Positions 1 through 8,470 of a DNA stretch of 64,000 nucleotides are shown one piece after another. Within the stretch, counting starts at the first letter, position 1. Each line of letters opens with the position of its first letter. The stretch covers positions 1 to 64,000 of IMG/VR virus record IMGVR_UViG_3300025929_000015; one strand, 5' to 3'. The notes under the pieces were generated by a model. It searched no databases, was not told the origin of the DNA, and saw nothing but the letters and a program-made list of their open reading frames with translations. This DNA comes from a virus. Both the position numbers and the translations under genes were made by a program.

Positions 1-1
1 C

Positions 2-172
2 GACATCGAGCTGCTGCTGCCGCGGATGCTTCCCGGCGCGATCATCGGGATGCATGACGGCGGCCCGCAGCATCCGTTCCGCGGCCAGCTGGGCGCGCTG
101 GAAGCCCGCGGCCTGGTCCGCGCGGTCACGCTGCGCACCCCGCGGGGCGTGTGCTTCGCGGAGGTCATGTGA
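2..172 (+). CDS. SAM-dependent methyltransferase, C-terminal fragment (gene enters from the left)
   Basis: The open frame runs off the left edge and ends at TGA 170-172. The visible 56 residues contain LLLPRMLPGAIIGMHDGG, the late beta-strand segment with an HD pair seen in Methyltransf_24-like class I methyltransferases. The complete gene at 1561-2022 has the matching segment ISPGGFIAFHDYG. The SAM-binding half lies outside the window, so the substrate is unknown. GTG of the next gene overlaps the stop. The family assignment is inferred from this short tail. Confidence 0.6.
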   Translation, partial: DIELLLPRMLPGAIIGMHDGGPQHPFRGQLGALEARGLVRAVTLRTPRGVCFAEVM

Positions 173-816
173 GACTGCGCCACTACTACCACGTGTACGC
201 GGCCGGGGCGTGGGCGCTGCCGGTCCGGGAGCACATCGCCGCGCTGGGCCGGGCGGGCTTTCCCGGTGAGATGATCGTGGGCCTGACCGGGCCGGAGCAG
301 GACCGGGCGCGGGCGCGGGAGATGATCGTGCTGCGGATGCGCGGCTGGGACCTGCCCGAGCCGGCCGGCTGGGAGCAGGCTGACGATGGCTTCGAGCAGG
401 TCACCCTGGCCCGGCTGCGCGCCGACCTGCACCAGGGCACAGACGACGCCGCGGTGCTGTACGCGCACACCAAGGGCGCGCGGGATAACTCGGACTGGAA
501 CGCGGACTGGCGCCGGTCGATGACCCGGCACGTGGTGGGCCGCTGGCGCGAGTGCGTGCAGCTGCTGGCGTCCGGCTATGACACCGCGGGCTGCCACTGG
601 CTGACCCGCGAAGAGCACCATGACCCGCCGGACCGCGTCGTGACCGTCCCGTTTTACGGCGGGAACTTCTGGTGGGCGACCGCGCGGTACCTGCGCACGC
701 TGCCCGAACCGCTGACCGACTACCGGCACCGTGCCGAGGAATGGCTGGGGACGGGCAGTCCGAAAGCCTACGACCTGCTGCCCGGCTGGCCGGTCCCGGA
801 GCTGCTGAACCGGTGA
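169..816 (+). CDS. Glycosyltransferase-associated protein of unknown function
   Basis: Start GTG 169 overlaps the previous stop (GTGA), giving a protein of about 215 residues. It shows the pattern of a family found in surface-polysaccharide loci: an N-terminal HYYHVYAAG, a central YAHTKGA, and a later GGNFWWATARYLRTL. I do not know a biochemical activity for this family. It is translationally coupled to the flanking methyltransferase and glycosyltransferase, suggesting one sugar-modification unit acting on virion or host glycan. Confidence 0.6.
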   Translation: MRLRHYYHVYAAGAWALPVREHIAALGRAGFPGEMIVGLTGPEQDRARAREMIVLRMRGWDLPEPAGWEQADDGFEQVTLARLRADLHQGTDDAAVLYAHTKGARDNSDWNADWRRSMTRHVVGRWRECVQLLASGYDTAGCHWLTREEHHDPPDRVVTVPFYGGNFWWATARYLRTLPEPLTDYRHRAEEWLGTGSPKAYDLLPGWPVPELLNR

Positions 817-1475
817 AGGCGTTCGTGATCTTCCGTGACCGGGTGACCTACGGGCGGCGTTGCGTGGCGGCCATGTTCCGCTCGGGCCTGGACCCGGTCG
901 TGGTAGATCACGGGAGCACCTGGCCGGACGCGGTGGACTGGCTGGACTGCCTGGCCTGCGACGAAATCCCGGTGCTGTACCGCGGCGGGGGGCACCCGCG
1001 GGAGCTGTGGGCGTGGCCGCCGTTCACCGCCGCGCGCGGCGATGACCCGTTCCTCGTGACCGACCCGGACGTGATCCCGGCCGCGGGCTGCCCGCTGGAC
1101 TGGCCGCAGCACCTGCTGCGGCTGCTGGAGGAGTACCCGGGGATGGCCAAGGCGGCGCTGGGGCTGCGGATCGACAACCTGCCCGCGCACTACTCGCGGC
1201 GGGACCAGGTGACCGCCTGGGAGGCGCAGTTCTGGACGAACCAGATCGGCCCGGGGGTGTACGGTGCCCCGGTGGACACCACGCTGGCGCTGTACCGGCC
1301 CGGGTCGGGGTTCGTGATGGACGCGATCCGCACCGGCCCGCCGTACGTGGCCGATCACCTGGCCTGGCACGAGAACCTGGAACATCCCACCGAGGAGAGC
1401 GACTATTACTACCGGCACGCCGAGCCCGGGATCTCCCACTGGGCCGCCCGCGGGCACAGCGCCTGGGGAAACTGA
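813..1475 (+). CDS. Putative glycosyltransferase
   Basis: GTG 813 overlaps the upstream stop and gives a 220-residue protein. It begins with a Rossmann-like KAFVIFRDRVTYGRR strand, and carries VTDPDVIPA near residues 80-90, which resembles the DxD metal/nucleotide-sugar motif of GT-A folds. A late ESDYYYRHAEPGISHW resembles the acceptor-side region. Neighbours are methyltransferases and other sugar genes. Donor and acceptor are not predictable from the sequence. Confidence 0.6.
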   Translation: MKAFVIFRDRVTYGRRCVAAMFRSGLDPVVVDHGSTWPDAVDWLDCLACDEIPVLYRGGGHPRELWAWPPFTAARGDDPFLVTDPDVIPAAGCPLDWPQHLLRLLEEYPGMAKAALGLRIDNLPAHYSRRDQVTAWEAQFWTNQIGPGVYGAPVDTTLALYRPGSGFVMDAIRTGPPYVADHLAWHENLEHPTEESDYYYRHAEPGISHWAARGHSAWGN

Positions 1476-1560
1476 CCGGCAGCTGATCCTGCCGGCGATC
1501 CCGTCCGCGGTCACCGCGAACGAGGCGGAAGCCCTCGCGGACCTGGCCCGCGGCACGGCC

Positions 1561-2022
1561 GTGCTGGAGCTGGGCGCCTGGTACGGGTTCTCCACCGTGG
1601 TGCTGGCCTCGGTCGCCGGCCGGGTCACCTCGGTGGACTGGCACCTGGGCGATGAGCACGCCGGCAGCACCGACACGTTCGCGATCTTCACCTCCTACCT
1701 GGAGCAGTACGCGGTGGCGGACCGGGTCGAGGTGATCCGGCAGCGGTTCGAGGACGCGCTGCCGGAGCTGGCCGCGCAGGGCCGCCGGTTCGGCGGCTGC
1801 TTCCTGGACGCGCACCACAGCGCCGAGTCGGTCAGCCGGGACCTGGGGCTGGCGCTGCCGCTGATCAGCCCGGGCGGGTTCATCGCGTTCCACGACTACG
1901 GGCGCGGCCCGGACAACGGCTTCCCCGGCTTCGGGGTCACCGAGGTCGCGGACCGGTTCGGGATCAGCGGCCGGACCGGGTTCCTGGCCTGGGGATACGT
2001 GACGGACAAGGTGGAGGGCTGA
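1561..2022 (+). CDS. Class I SAM-dependent methyltransferase
   Basis: Motif I VLELGAWYGFSTVVLA sits at the very N-terminus, followed by SVDWHLGD (motif II acidic residue), FLDAHHS and PGGFIAFHDYG, as in Methyltransf_24-like enzymes. The frame is open upstream and encodes the expected pre-motif helix (LILPAIPSAVTANEAEAL), but no in-frame ATG, GTG or TTG occurs between the preceding stop and GTG 1561. A CTG at 1483 is possible. The next gene's ATG overlaps the stop. Confidence 0.7.
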   Translation: MLELGAWYGFSTVVLASVAGRVTSVDWHLGDEHAGSTDTFAIFTSYLEQYAVADRVEVIRQRFEDALPELAAQGRRFGGCFLDAHHSAESVSRDLGLALPLISPGGFIAFHDYGRGPDNGFPGFGVTEVADRFGISGRTGFLAWGYVTDKVEG

Positions 2023-2462
2023 TGCGCAAAGTTCAGATGCTGGCCGGGATCAGCGGGACCCGCGCCAGCGGGGAACCGTGGCCCGCGGCGGGATACGCGC
2101 TGGTGGTGGAGGACTGGGAAGCCGAGCACCTGTACCGCGGGCAGATGGCCCGGCCGTGGCCCGGCGGGGATGACACGCCGGCGGAGCACGCGCCCGCCGC
2201 GCACAAGCCGGCGGAGCACAAGCCGGCCGAGCACAAGGCCGAGCACAAGCCGGCCGAGCACGCGGCGCACGCCGCGCACGCGCACGCCGCGGACCCGGCC
2301 AAGGCGGAGCCCGTTCACGCGGTGACCGCAGCGGAGGCGCCGAAGCCGGCCGCGCCGAAAGCCGACTGGGTCGAGTGGGCGATGGCCAACGGCGCGTCCG
2401 AGGACGAGGCGAACATGGCAACCAAGGCCCAGCTGATGGAAGCATACGGAGAGCGCGCATGA
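2022..2462 (+). CDS. Hypothetical protein with Ala/Glu/His/Lys-Pro repeats
   Basis: ATG overlaps the upstream TGA (TGATG). The N-terminal 50 residues look globular (MLAGISGTRASGEPWPAAGY). A low-complexity linker follows, built from PAEHK and AEHAAHAAHAH units, and then a C-terminal segment (WVEWAMANGASEDEANMATKAQLMEAYG) resembling a small SAP/Rho-N-like helical domain. Function unknown. It lies in the sugar-modification operon ahead of the structural genes. Confidence 0.65.
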   Translation: MRKVQMLAGISGTRASGEPWPAAGYALVVEDWEAEHLYRGQMARPWPGGDDTPAEHAPAAHKPAEHKPAEHKAEHKPAEHAAHAAHAHAADPAKAEPVHAVTAAEAPKPAAPKADWVEWAMANGASEDEANMATKAQLMEAYGERA

Positions 2463-2620
2463 CGGAGCTGCCGGAGGAGGAAACCCGCGGCGGGGAGTCC
2501 CCGGGGGACTGGAAGATCGCCACAGTGATCTGGCAGGGCCCGGCGGTCACGCAGCACACCTGGACGCCCGGCTGCGACGGGCACCACCCGCCCGGCCCGT
2601 GCCCGGACGGGGACAGCTGA
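2459..2620 (+). CDS. Small hypothetical protein
   Basis: A 53-residue product starting at an ATGA overlap with the gene before and ending in a TGATG overlap with the gene after, so it is embedded in a tightly coupled operon. It has an acidic N-terminus and a Cys/His-containing tail (TPGCDGHHPPGPCPDG) that might bind a metal. No family recognised. Confidence 0.55.
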   Translation: MTELPEEETRGGESPGDWKIATVIWQGPAVTQHTWTPGCDGHHPPGPCPDGDS

Positions 2621-3162
2621 TGACCACCGCGGCCGTCACCCGGGTCCGCGACCTGCTGCTGACCGTCCGCCAGCTGGAGCGCAGCTGGCAGAAGCGGGCC
2701 GACACCGGCGACGACCGGTACACCCCGTGGATGCCAAGCGATGTGGCCCAGTACCTGGTGCTGCTGATCGAGGCGATGACCGAGGCGCCGGGCGACCGGT
2801 TCCTGGAGGTGGGCTGCGGGCCGGGCACCAAGATGCTGCTGGCACGGGAGCTGTTCGGGCTGGACGTGCACGGGTTCGACCGGGTCCCGGAGTACGTCGC
2901 CGCGGCCCGCGAGCGCGGCCTGGACGTCATCTTGCACGACGCGCTGGCCTACCCGGGGTACGGCACGGCCGACATCGTGTTCCTGAACCGGCCCTGCCGG
3001 GACGCGGTGCTGGAACGTGAGGTGGAGCGGACGGTGTGGGCGCGGATGCGGCGCGGCGCGGTCCTGATCACGATGAACACCGAGATGCTGCCGCCGGAGA
3101 ACCGGTGGCTGGTGGTCAGCGAGGACCTGGACGTCAAGAGGGGGGTCTGGCTGAAGCTGTGA
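2620..3162 (+). CDS. Class I SAM-dependent methyltransferase
   Basis: A 180-residue protein with the clear SAM-binding motif I FLEVGCGPGTKMLLA (residues about 64-78), the acidic motif VHGFDRVPEY and a motif near DALAYPGYGTADIVFLNRP. The N-terminal helices (LLLTVRQLERSWQKR, TPWMPSDVAQYLVLLIEAM) look like a substrate cap. It ends the GT/MTase operon. Whether it methylates sugar, nucleotide or protein cannot be told from the sequence. Confidence 0.75.
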   Translation: MTTAAVTRVRDLLLTVRQLERSWQKRADTGDDRYTPWMPSDVAQYLVLLIEAMTEAPGDRFLEVGCGPGTKMLLARELFGLDVHGFDRVPEYVAAARERGLDVILHDALAYPGYGTADIVFLNRPCRDAVLEREVERTVWARMRRGAVLITMNTEMLPPENRWLVVSEDLDVKRGVWLKL

Positions 3163-3175
3163 GAGGAGACGCGCG

Positions 3176-3466
3176 TTGAGTGACTTCGACCTGGACAAGC
3201 TCCGCTCGATCGGGCACCTGACCCGGGGCCGCACCCGGTCGCGGAGCAAGTCGGGCCGGGAGCACCCGGAGTCCGGCGAGCCGTACCAGGTGACCCGGGA
3301 CGAGCTGGGCAACGACGTGACCGAGCACGGCAAGCGGGGGTCCGGGGTCTCGGACCGGCAGGACGTCAACATCCGCCCGGAACCGGTCCGGGTGGACCTG
3401 CGGGACACGGTGCGGGCGCGGGACGCAGAAACCGGCGGTACCGACGGGAACCTGAGGATGACCTGA
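3176..3466 (+). CDS. Hypothetical hydrophilic protein (TTG start)
   Basis: TTG 3176 is preceded by GAGAGGAG at a good distance, so it is the likely start of a 96-residue, highly charged protein without hydrophobic segments. It lies directly before a structural gene (2-base gap). No family recognised; a small virion-associated or scaffold-like role is possible but not shown. Confidence 0.6.
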   Translation: MSDFDLDKLRSIGHLTRGRTRSRSKSGREHPESGEPYQVTRDELGNDVTEHGKRGSGVSDRQDVNIRPEPVRVDLRDTVRARDAETGGTDGNLRMT

Positions 3467-3467
3467 T

Positions 3468-3965
3468 ATGGCCTGGACCGAGAGCGGCATCTACGGGCAG
3501 GTGCTGTACGGCAACCTGAGCCTGACCGCCGGCTACCCGAACTGGATCGGCACCACCGGGTACTACATGTACCTGACGAACAACTCCGATACCCCCAACT
3601 TCCAGAATTCCGCGGCCACGTCGGTCTACTCGGCTACCAACGAGGTGCACGACTCCTCGGCCTGGCCGGCCGGCGGGGTGCAGTTCACCACGCTGGGCGT
3701 GGGCGGCACGTCGATCGTGCCGAACTGGACGCTGACCGGGACCCCGCCGACGACGCTCATGCATTACAAGGCGTCCAACGTGTCGGTGGCGGCCACCACG
3801 CTGGCCTCACCCGGCACCTACGGCGGGTACTTCTACATCAATTCCGGCACCAAGTACCAGTGGATTGCCATCTACTTCGGCGGCACCGGGTACATCACCG
3901 CTGCCGGGACGTTCGCCATCACCTGGGCCGGCGGCGACGTGGCCACGTTCGCCCTGGCCTCGTGA
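3468..3965 (+). CDS. Putative virion structural protein, paralogue of 8911-9429
   Basis: 165 residues, rich in Gly/Ser/Thr/Tyr with alternating beta-type segments, and opening with MAWTESGIYGQVLYG. The protein at 8911 opens with MAWSASAIFQQAML and has a similar length and beta-rich ending (FAITWAGGDVATFAL against FTVIWATVGLTTAVF), so the two appear paralogous. The composition fits a decoration or fibre-type virion protein. The assignment is by style and context only. Confidence 0.55.
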   Translation: MAWTESGIYGQVLYGNLSLTAGYPNWIGTTGYYMYLTNNSDTPNFQNSAATSVYSATNEVHDSSAWPAGGVQFTTLGVGGTSIVPNWTLTGTPPTTLMHYKASNVSVAATTLASPGTYGGYFYINSGTKYQWIAIYFGGTGYITAAGTFAITWAGGDVATFALAS

Positions 3966-3991
3966 TTCATGCAGTGCGAGAGAGGTTACTC

Positions 3992-4672
3992 ATGGCGGCA
4001 GATAACGGCAGGTCGGGCGACGCGCTCGGCATCGCGGTGACCGAGCACCTGGGCCCCGGTGACGGGGGCCGGGAGACCGGCGCGCTGCGCATCGAGAAGT
4101 GGGACCTGGACCAGATCGCCTGGGCCCGGGGGCGGAACCGGGACTTCTTCGACCCGCGGCGCGAGCCCGATGCCCGCTGGTTCACCGAGTTCGGCGTCCG
4201 CCCGGTCGAGGTGGCCGAGTTCGCCGACACCAACCTGATCACCGGGGCCGGGTGGGCCCGGTGCCTGAACAACGGCGGCTGGCTCGGCACCGCCGCGACG
4301 CTGTTCAGCGCCACCGTGGGCCGGGTGGGCCTGGGCCAGGGCCTGACTGCCGCGACCTACTCCGACACGGCGCTGACCACGGCGTCGGGCTGGACGGGCG
4401 GCAACTGGCAGCTGAACGGCGCGACGCCCACGTACGCCACGGCGTCCGGCGGCACGGGCGCGACCATGATCTTCCTGTGCACGTTCGGCACGGGCGCGTT
4501 CTCCGCCAACCTGATCACCGAGTTCGCCGTCGACCAGGGCACCGCGGCCAGCGGCGCCAACGTGACGGCCAGCGTGGCGCCGATGGTCAACCACGGGGTG
4601 AACGCCTCGGGGTACGGGACCAAGACCAGCTCGCAGACCTGGAACATCACCGTCACCTTGACGTTCACCTGA
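3992..4672 (+). CDS. Putative virion structural protein
   Basis: ATG 3992 follows GAGAGAGG. The N-terminal third is charged (RIEKWDLDQIAWARGRNRDFFDPRREP) and the remainder is a Gly/Thr/Ala-rich beta-type domain ending SQTWNITVTLTFT. This two-part design, an anchoring N-terminus plus a beta-sandwich-like body, is common in phage fibre and decoration proteins. No specific family recognised. Confidence 0.5.
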   Translation: MAADNGRSGDALGIAVTEHLGPGDGGRETGALRIEKWDLDQIAWARGRNRDFFDPRREPDARWFTEFGVRPVEVAEFADTNLITGAGWARCLNNGGWLGTAATLFSATVGRVGLGQGLTAATYSDTALTTASGWTGGNWQLNGATPTYATASGGTGATMIFLCTFGTGAFSANLITEFAVDQGTAASGANVTASVAPMVNHGVNASGYGTKTSSQTWNITVTLTFT

Positions 4673-4709
4673 TCGCCGGCCCCGGCCGATAACGCAGAAG
4701 CGAGGCGCC

Positions 4710-6218
4710 ATGCCGCAGACCGGGCCTTTCTACGGGACCGCCGCCTCGAGCGGCGGCGGCGGGACCGGCACCTGGGCCAGCCCGACCAGCGCGGACGGCG
4801 CGCCGAACGGCCTCAACGCGGTCTGGGCCCCGGCCCCCACCCGGGCGGTGGCCCTGTCGAACGTCGCGTCCGCCTCGGACGTGATCGTCCCCGGGATCTC
4901 CGGCAGCCCCGGGAACCTGACGATCCTGAGCCCGTCCGTACTGCCCGGGGTCAACTACAGCCAGGCGTACCCCGGTATCACGCTGTACGCCTCCGGCGGC
5001 ACCGCGCCGTACACCTGGACGGTGGTCGGCGGGGCGATGCCCGCCGGGGTCGCGCTGGCCGGCAACGGCCGCCTGACCGGCGGGACGCTGAGCACCGGGG
5101 CCGGCACGTACAACTTCACCATCCAGTGCGCCGATTCCGCTGGGCACTCGCTGACCCAGGGCTGCTCCATCACCGTCACCAACGAGACCCTGCAGACCTC
5201 CTCCAACGACAACGGGTTCAGCGGGTTCAACTACTACGGGGTGAACGAATCGGCGTTCAACTCGGGGAACATGCAGGTCGTGCCCGACCTGCCCGAGGGC
5301 ACCGGCTGGCAGCCGAACGTCTCCGGGCAGGTGCTCCAGGTGTGCAACACCGCGTGCTACGACCCCGGGAACTGGTCCACCACCATCCAGACGACCGGAC
5401 CGCAGCAGTCCCCGGCCAACAGCGGCACGATCGTGGCCGGGCCGGAGACCCGCCAGGTCTGGTACTACGGCGGCTACGGGTACTCCTACGAGCCGCCGCT
5501 GACCTACTTCAACTCGATCACGACCAGCTACTCGTTCATCCCGCCAGCGCCGAACGGGATCACCTTCCCGAACGAGGGCGCGCAGCTGTACGAGTTCTGC
5601 TACGACATCTGGCTGAACCTGTTCGACACCGAGATCATGGTGTGGATGTGGACGCAGGGCCCGCGCTACCCGTGGGGCAGCTGGCCGAGCCCGAGCCAGT
5701 CCAACTTCCAGCCGGTCCCGCTGACCAACCCGGTCAACATCCCCTTCCCGGGCGGCTACAACCCGTTCTACGGCCAGATCGTCAACCTCCCGACCGGCCC
5801 GAACGGCTCCAACATGACCTACGGGTTCTGCTACAACGTGCAGTCCACCCAGGCCACCTGGCAGTCCGGCACCAGCTATCCAGTGCCGCGCGGGCCGTTC
5901 AACTTCATCCAGGTGAACAGTACCGGCACCGCCTTCAACAACACCGCCTCGGGGTTCATCAACTTGTGGGGGCCGAACGGCGCGTCCGGCAACGGGCTGA
6001 TCAACTGGCTGGTCAACAACCAGTTCGCGGGCGGGACGGCGGCGGCCGGGGTGGCCGGCGGGGTGGCGGCCTACACCCCGACGCTGGACAGCGTGAACTT
6101 CGGCGTCGAGGTCTGCTGCAGCGGCGGCACGGACTACCCGGCGAACCTGTACTCGTTCACCAGCTTCACCACCATCACCGACAAGACGTGGACCGCGCAG
6201 ACGGTGACACCGCATTGA
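4710..6218 (+). CDS. Ig-like (He_PIG) protein with GH12-like endoglucanase domain
   Basis: 502 residues. Residues about 80-160 form a He_PIG-type Ig domain (YASGGTAPYTWTVVGGAMPA, then GTYNFTIQCADSAG). The C-terminal 340 residues resemble glycoside hydrolase family 12: YDIWLN, then TEIMVWMW with Glu about 308 (nucleophile position), and VNFGVEVC with Glu about 467 (acid/base position). Both catalytic glutamates appear present. There is no signal peptide, so it is probably virion-borne and acts on beta-glucan. Homology to GH12 is my inference; the secreted protein at 38981 shares the same motifs. Confidence 0.6.
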   Translation: MPQTGPFYGTAASSGGGGTGTWASPTSADGAPNGLNAVWAPAPTRAVALSNVASASDVIVPGISGSPGNLTILSPSVLPGVNYSQAYPGITLYASGGTAPYTWTVVGGAMPAGVALAGNGRLTGGTLSTGAGTYNFTIQCADSAGHSLTQGCSITVTNETLQTSSNDNGFSGFNYYGVNESAFNSGNMQVVPDLPEGTGWQPNVSGQVLQVCNTACYDPGNWSTTIQTTGPQQSPANSGTIVAGPETRQVWYYGGYGYSYEPPLTYFNSITTSYSFIPPAPNGITFPNEGAQLYEFCYDIWLNLFDTEIMVWMWTQGPRYPWGSWPSPSQSNFQPVPLTNPVNIPFPGGYNPFYGQIVNLPTGPNGSNMTYGFCYNVQSTQATWQSGTSYPVPRGPFNFIQVNSTGTAFNNTASGFINLWGPNGASGNGLINWLVNNQFAGGTAAAGVAGGVAAYTPTLDSVNFGVEVCCSGGTDYPANLYSFTSFTTITDKTWTAQTVTPH

Positions 6219-6228
6219 GGGAGGGGCC

Positions 6229-6780
6229 GTGACCGTGATCCTGAAGCGCTCGGGCGCCTTCATCGGCGGCCCGCCGCACACCGCCAGCCGCTGGGTCTCC
6301 GCGGCCGTGGCGGCGTCCGGGATCCCGGCCTGGAACGCGCCCGGTCACCAGTTCCCCGGCTGGGCAGACCCGGCCGCGACCTACATCCGGCACCCGGTCA
6401 GCTGGCTCGGCTCGATGTACCGCAACCCGGTCGCGCTGACCCCGGCGATGGGCTGGTACGTGGACCGCCCGCGCGGCCAGCCGGTGGAGCAGTGGGTGAC
6501 CGCGGTGCTGGCCGTACCGGGTTCGGTGGGCCGGTTCTTCCGGCAGTGGGCGCTGCCCGGCATCCGGGTGGCCCGGTTCGAGTCGCTGCGCGCTGACCTG
6601 CGCGCCCTGCTGGAAGGATTCGGGGAGCAGCTGAGCGCGCACGCCCGGACGGTGATCGACCGGCTGGCCCCGATCGGGGCCGGGCCGCCGGGGCCACCCT
6701 GGCCGGCCGGGCTGGCGGACGCGGTGTGCGCGGCCGAGGAAGAGTTCGTCGCGGAGTTCTACCCGGAGGGCGCCCCGTGA
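6229..6780 (+). CDS. Sulfotransferase-like protein
   Basis: GTG 6229 follows GAGGGAGGGG. The 183-residue protein starts with a loop FIGGPPHTASRWVSAAV, in the place of the PAPS 5'-phosphosulfate loop, and has YIRHPVSWLGSMYR, which matches the 3'-phosphate binding pattern RxPxxxxxS. It is small for a sulfotransferase and the P-loop is degenerate, so activity is uncertain. Its location among sugar enzymes and fibres suggests glycan decoration. Confidence 0.5.
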   Translation: MTVILKRSGAFIGGPPHTASRWVSAAVAASGIPAWNAPGHQFPGWADPAATYIRHPVSWLGSMYRNPVALTPAMGWYVDRPRGQPVEQWVTAVLAVPGSVGRFFRQWALPGIRVARFESLRADLRALLEGFGEQLSAHARTVIDRLAPIGAGPPGPPWPAGLADAVCAAEEEFVAEFYPEGAP

Positions 6781-8024
6781 CGACGTTCACGGTCACCGCG
6801 ACCGACACGGCCGCGACGCTGGCCACGTTCGCGGCCCTGAAAGTCTTCGTCGTCACCTCCGTGTCCGCGGCCGGCGGCAACTCGGCCGGGTTCGCCGGGG
6901 GCTGGGGCGTGACCAACGACGTCATCACCCCCGCGCAGGCCGGCTCGCTGCTGCTGTTCGGCCTGGCCCAGACCGCCGGCACCTGGTCTGCCTACACCAC
7001 CGACGCGAACAACACGCTCGTCGACAACGCGCAGTACGCCGCGACCGGGTACGGGTACGCGGACGGGTACTACTCGGGGCCGGGCGGCAGCGGGCTGACC
7101 GTGGGCGCCAGCGGCCCTGCCGTCTGGACCGCAAGCGGGGTCTACGAGCTGGTCCCGCACAACGGCGCACCGGCGATCGACGGCAGCACCCCCGCGGTGG
7201 CGGTCACCGACGCGACCACCGCGCCGGTCACCGCGTCGTTCACCCCGCCGTCCGGATCGGTGCTGTGCGCCGTCCTGATGGCCAACAGCACCGGCACGCC
7301 CGTCATCGCGATGTCCGACACCAGCGGGCTCGGCCTGACCTGGACCCAGCAGCTGCAGTTCAGCGCGTCCTACGAGGGCACGGTCACTATCATGACCGCG
7401 ACCATGCCCGGCGGCGGCACCGCGATCGCGCTGGCCAGCGCCGGGACGGGCACTGAGGCGATCGCCGTCCCCGCGGTGAAGTCCCCGCCGCTGCAGGTTT
7501 CCGGGTTCGGCACGTTCCCCGCGGTGGGAGCCTCGGATACGATCAACTTCGTCCAGGTGTCGGTCACCGAGTACCAGTCCAGCGTGGCGATGCCGGCCTG
7601 CTCGTTCGAGCTGTGGGACAACGGCATCACCCAGATCGGCACCACCCAGACCGGGACCCGGTCGCAGACCCCGGGCAACGTCAGCACGGCCCAGTTCCGG
7701 CCGACCTACGCCCAGCTGGCCACCCTTCAGGTCCGGGTGTACGGCAACGCGCCCAGCGGGACCGGCGACACCGAGAACGTCGACGCGGTCGGGCTGGTCG
7801 TCGACTACACCCCGGCGTCGGGAACCTTCATCGCGCTGGCCGGGTCGGCGACGGGCACCGATACGCTCGGCGGGACCTCGTCCCTGCAGGTGCTGACCAC
7901 CAGCTTGCCCAACGCGATCGAGGGGACGGCCTACTCGGCCGGCCTGACCGCCACCGGCGGGACGCCGCCGTACACCTGGACCATCGTCTCCGGGGCGCTG
8001 CCGCCCTGGGCCACCCTGACCTGA
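6777..8024 (+). CDS. Virion-type beta-sandwich protein ending inside an Ig-like domain
   Basis: GTG overlaps the upstream stop. Residues 1-235 are a beta-rich domain (VVTSVSAAGGNSAG, LLLFGLAQTAGTWS). Residues about 240-345 form a module (VSGFGTFPAVGASDTINFV, ACSFELWDNGI, LATLQVRVYG) found twice more in the minor tail protein at 29343. The C-terminus enters a He_PIG Ig domain (GGTPPYTWTIVSGALPPWAT) and stops halfway. The missing second half is the N-terminus of the next gene in the +1 frame. Confidence 0.65.
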   Translation: MTTFTVTATDTAATLATFAALKVFVVTSVSAAGGNSAGFAGGWGVTNDVITPAQAGSLLLFGLAQTAGTWSAYTTDANNTLVDNAQYAATGYGYADGYYSGPGGSGLTVGASGPAVWTASGVYELVPHNGAPAIDGSTPAVAVTDATTAPVTASFTPPSGSVLCAVLMANSTGTPVIAMSDTSGLGLTWTQQLQFSASYEGTVTIMTATMPGGGTAIALASAGTGTEAIAVPAVKSPPLQVSGFGTFPAVGASDTINFVQVSVTEYQSSVAMPACSFELWDNGITQIGTTQTGTRSQTPGNVSTAQFRPTYAQLATLQVRVYGNAPSGTGDTENVDAVGLVVDYTPASGTFIALAGSATGTDTLGGTSSLQVLTTSLPNAIEGTAYSAGLTATGGTPPYTWTIVSGALPPWATLT

Positions 8025-8034
8025 GGGAGGGACC

Positions 8035-8454
8035 ATGGCGGGTACGATCTCCGGGCTGCCCGCAGCCCCGGCCGGGACCGCCAGCTTCACCGTCCAGGTC
8101 ACCGACAACCTCGGCGCCGTCAACACCGCCGCGCTGTCCATCGCCACCGTCCCCGCCCCGGTCGCGCTGGCCGACGGCGGCACGGCCAGCACCGTGCTGG
8201 CCGTCCCCGGGGGCGCGCTGGGCCTGATCACCGGGATGCCCGTCCCGCCCACCGGGACCGCCACCTTCACCGTCCAGGTCGCCGACATCACCGGGGCCCG
8301 GTCGGTCCACGTGCTGAGCATCGCCACGACGACCGGGTCGGGCCCGAACTACGGCACCGTGGAGACCGCGGGCACCGGCACCGGGACCTGGGTCAACCCG
8401 GCCTACGTGACCGGCGCCCCGGACTCGCTGGTCGCGACCTGGACCGCGCCGTGA
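8035..8454 (+). CDS. Ig-like domain protein, in-register continuation of the upstream gene
   Basis: 139 residues. It begins MAGTISGLPAAPAGTASFTV, the second half of a He_PIG domain whose first half ends gene 6777-8024, and continues with a second Ig-like unit (LITGMPVPPTGTATFTVQVA). ATG 8035 is preceded by GAGGGAGG, so independent initiation is possible. A +1 shift at ACC-TGA-G would instead fuse both genes. Function: fibre or adhesion-type domains. Confidence 0.6.
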   Translation: MAGTISGLPAAPAGTASFTVQVTDNLGAVNTAALSIATVPAPVALADGGTASTVLAVPGGALGLITGMPVPPTGTATFTVQVADITGARSVHVLSIATTTGSGPNYGTVETAGTGTGTWVNPAYVTGAPDSLVATWTAP

Positions 8455-8470
8455 CCCCTGCGGAAAGGAC

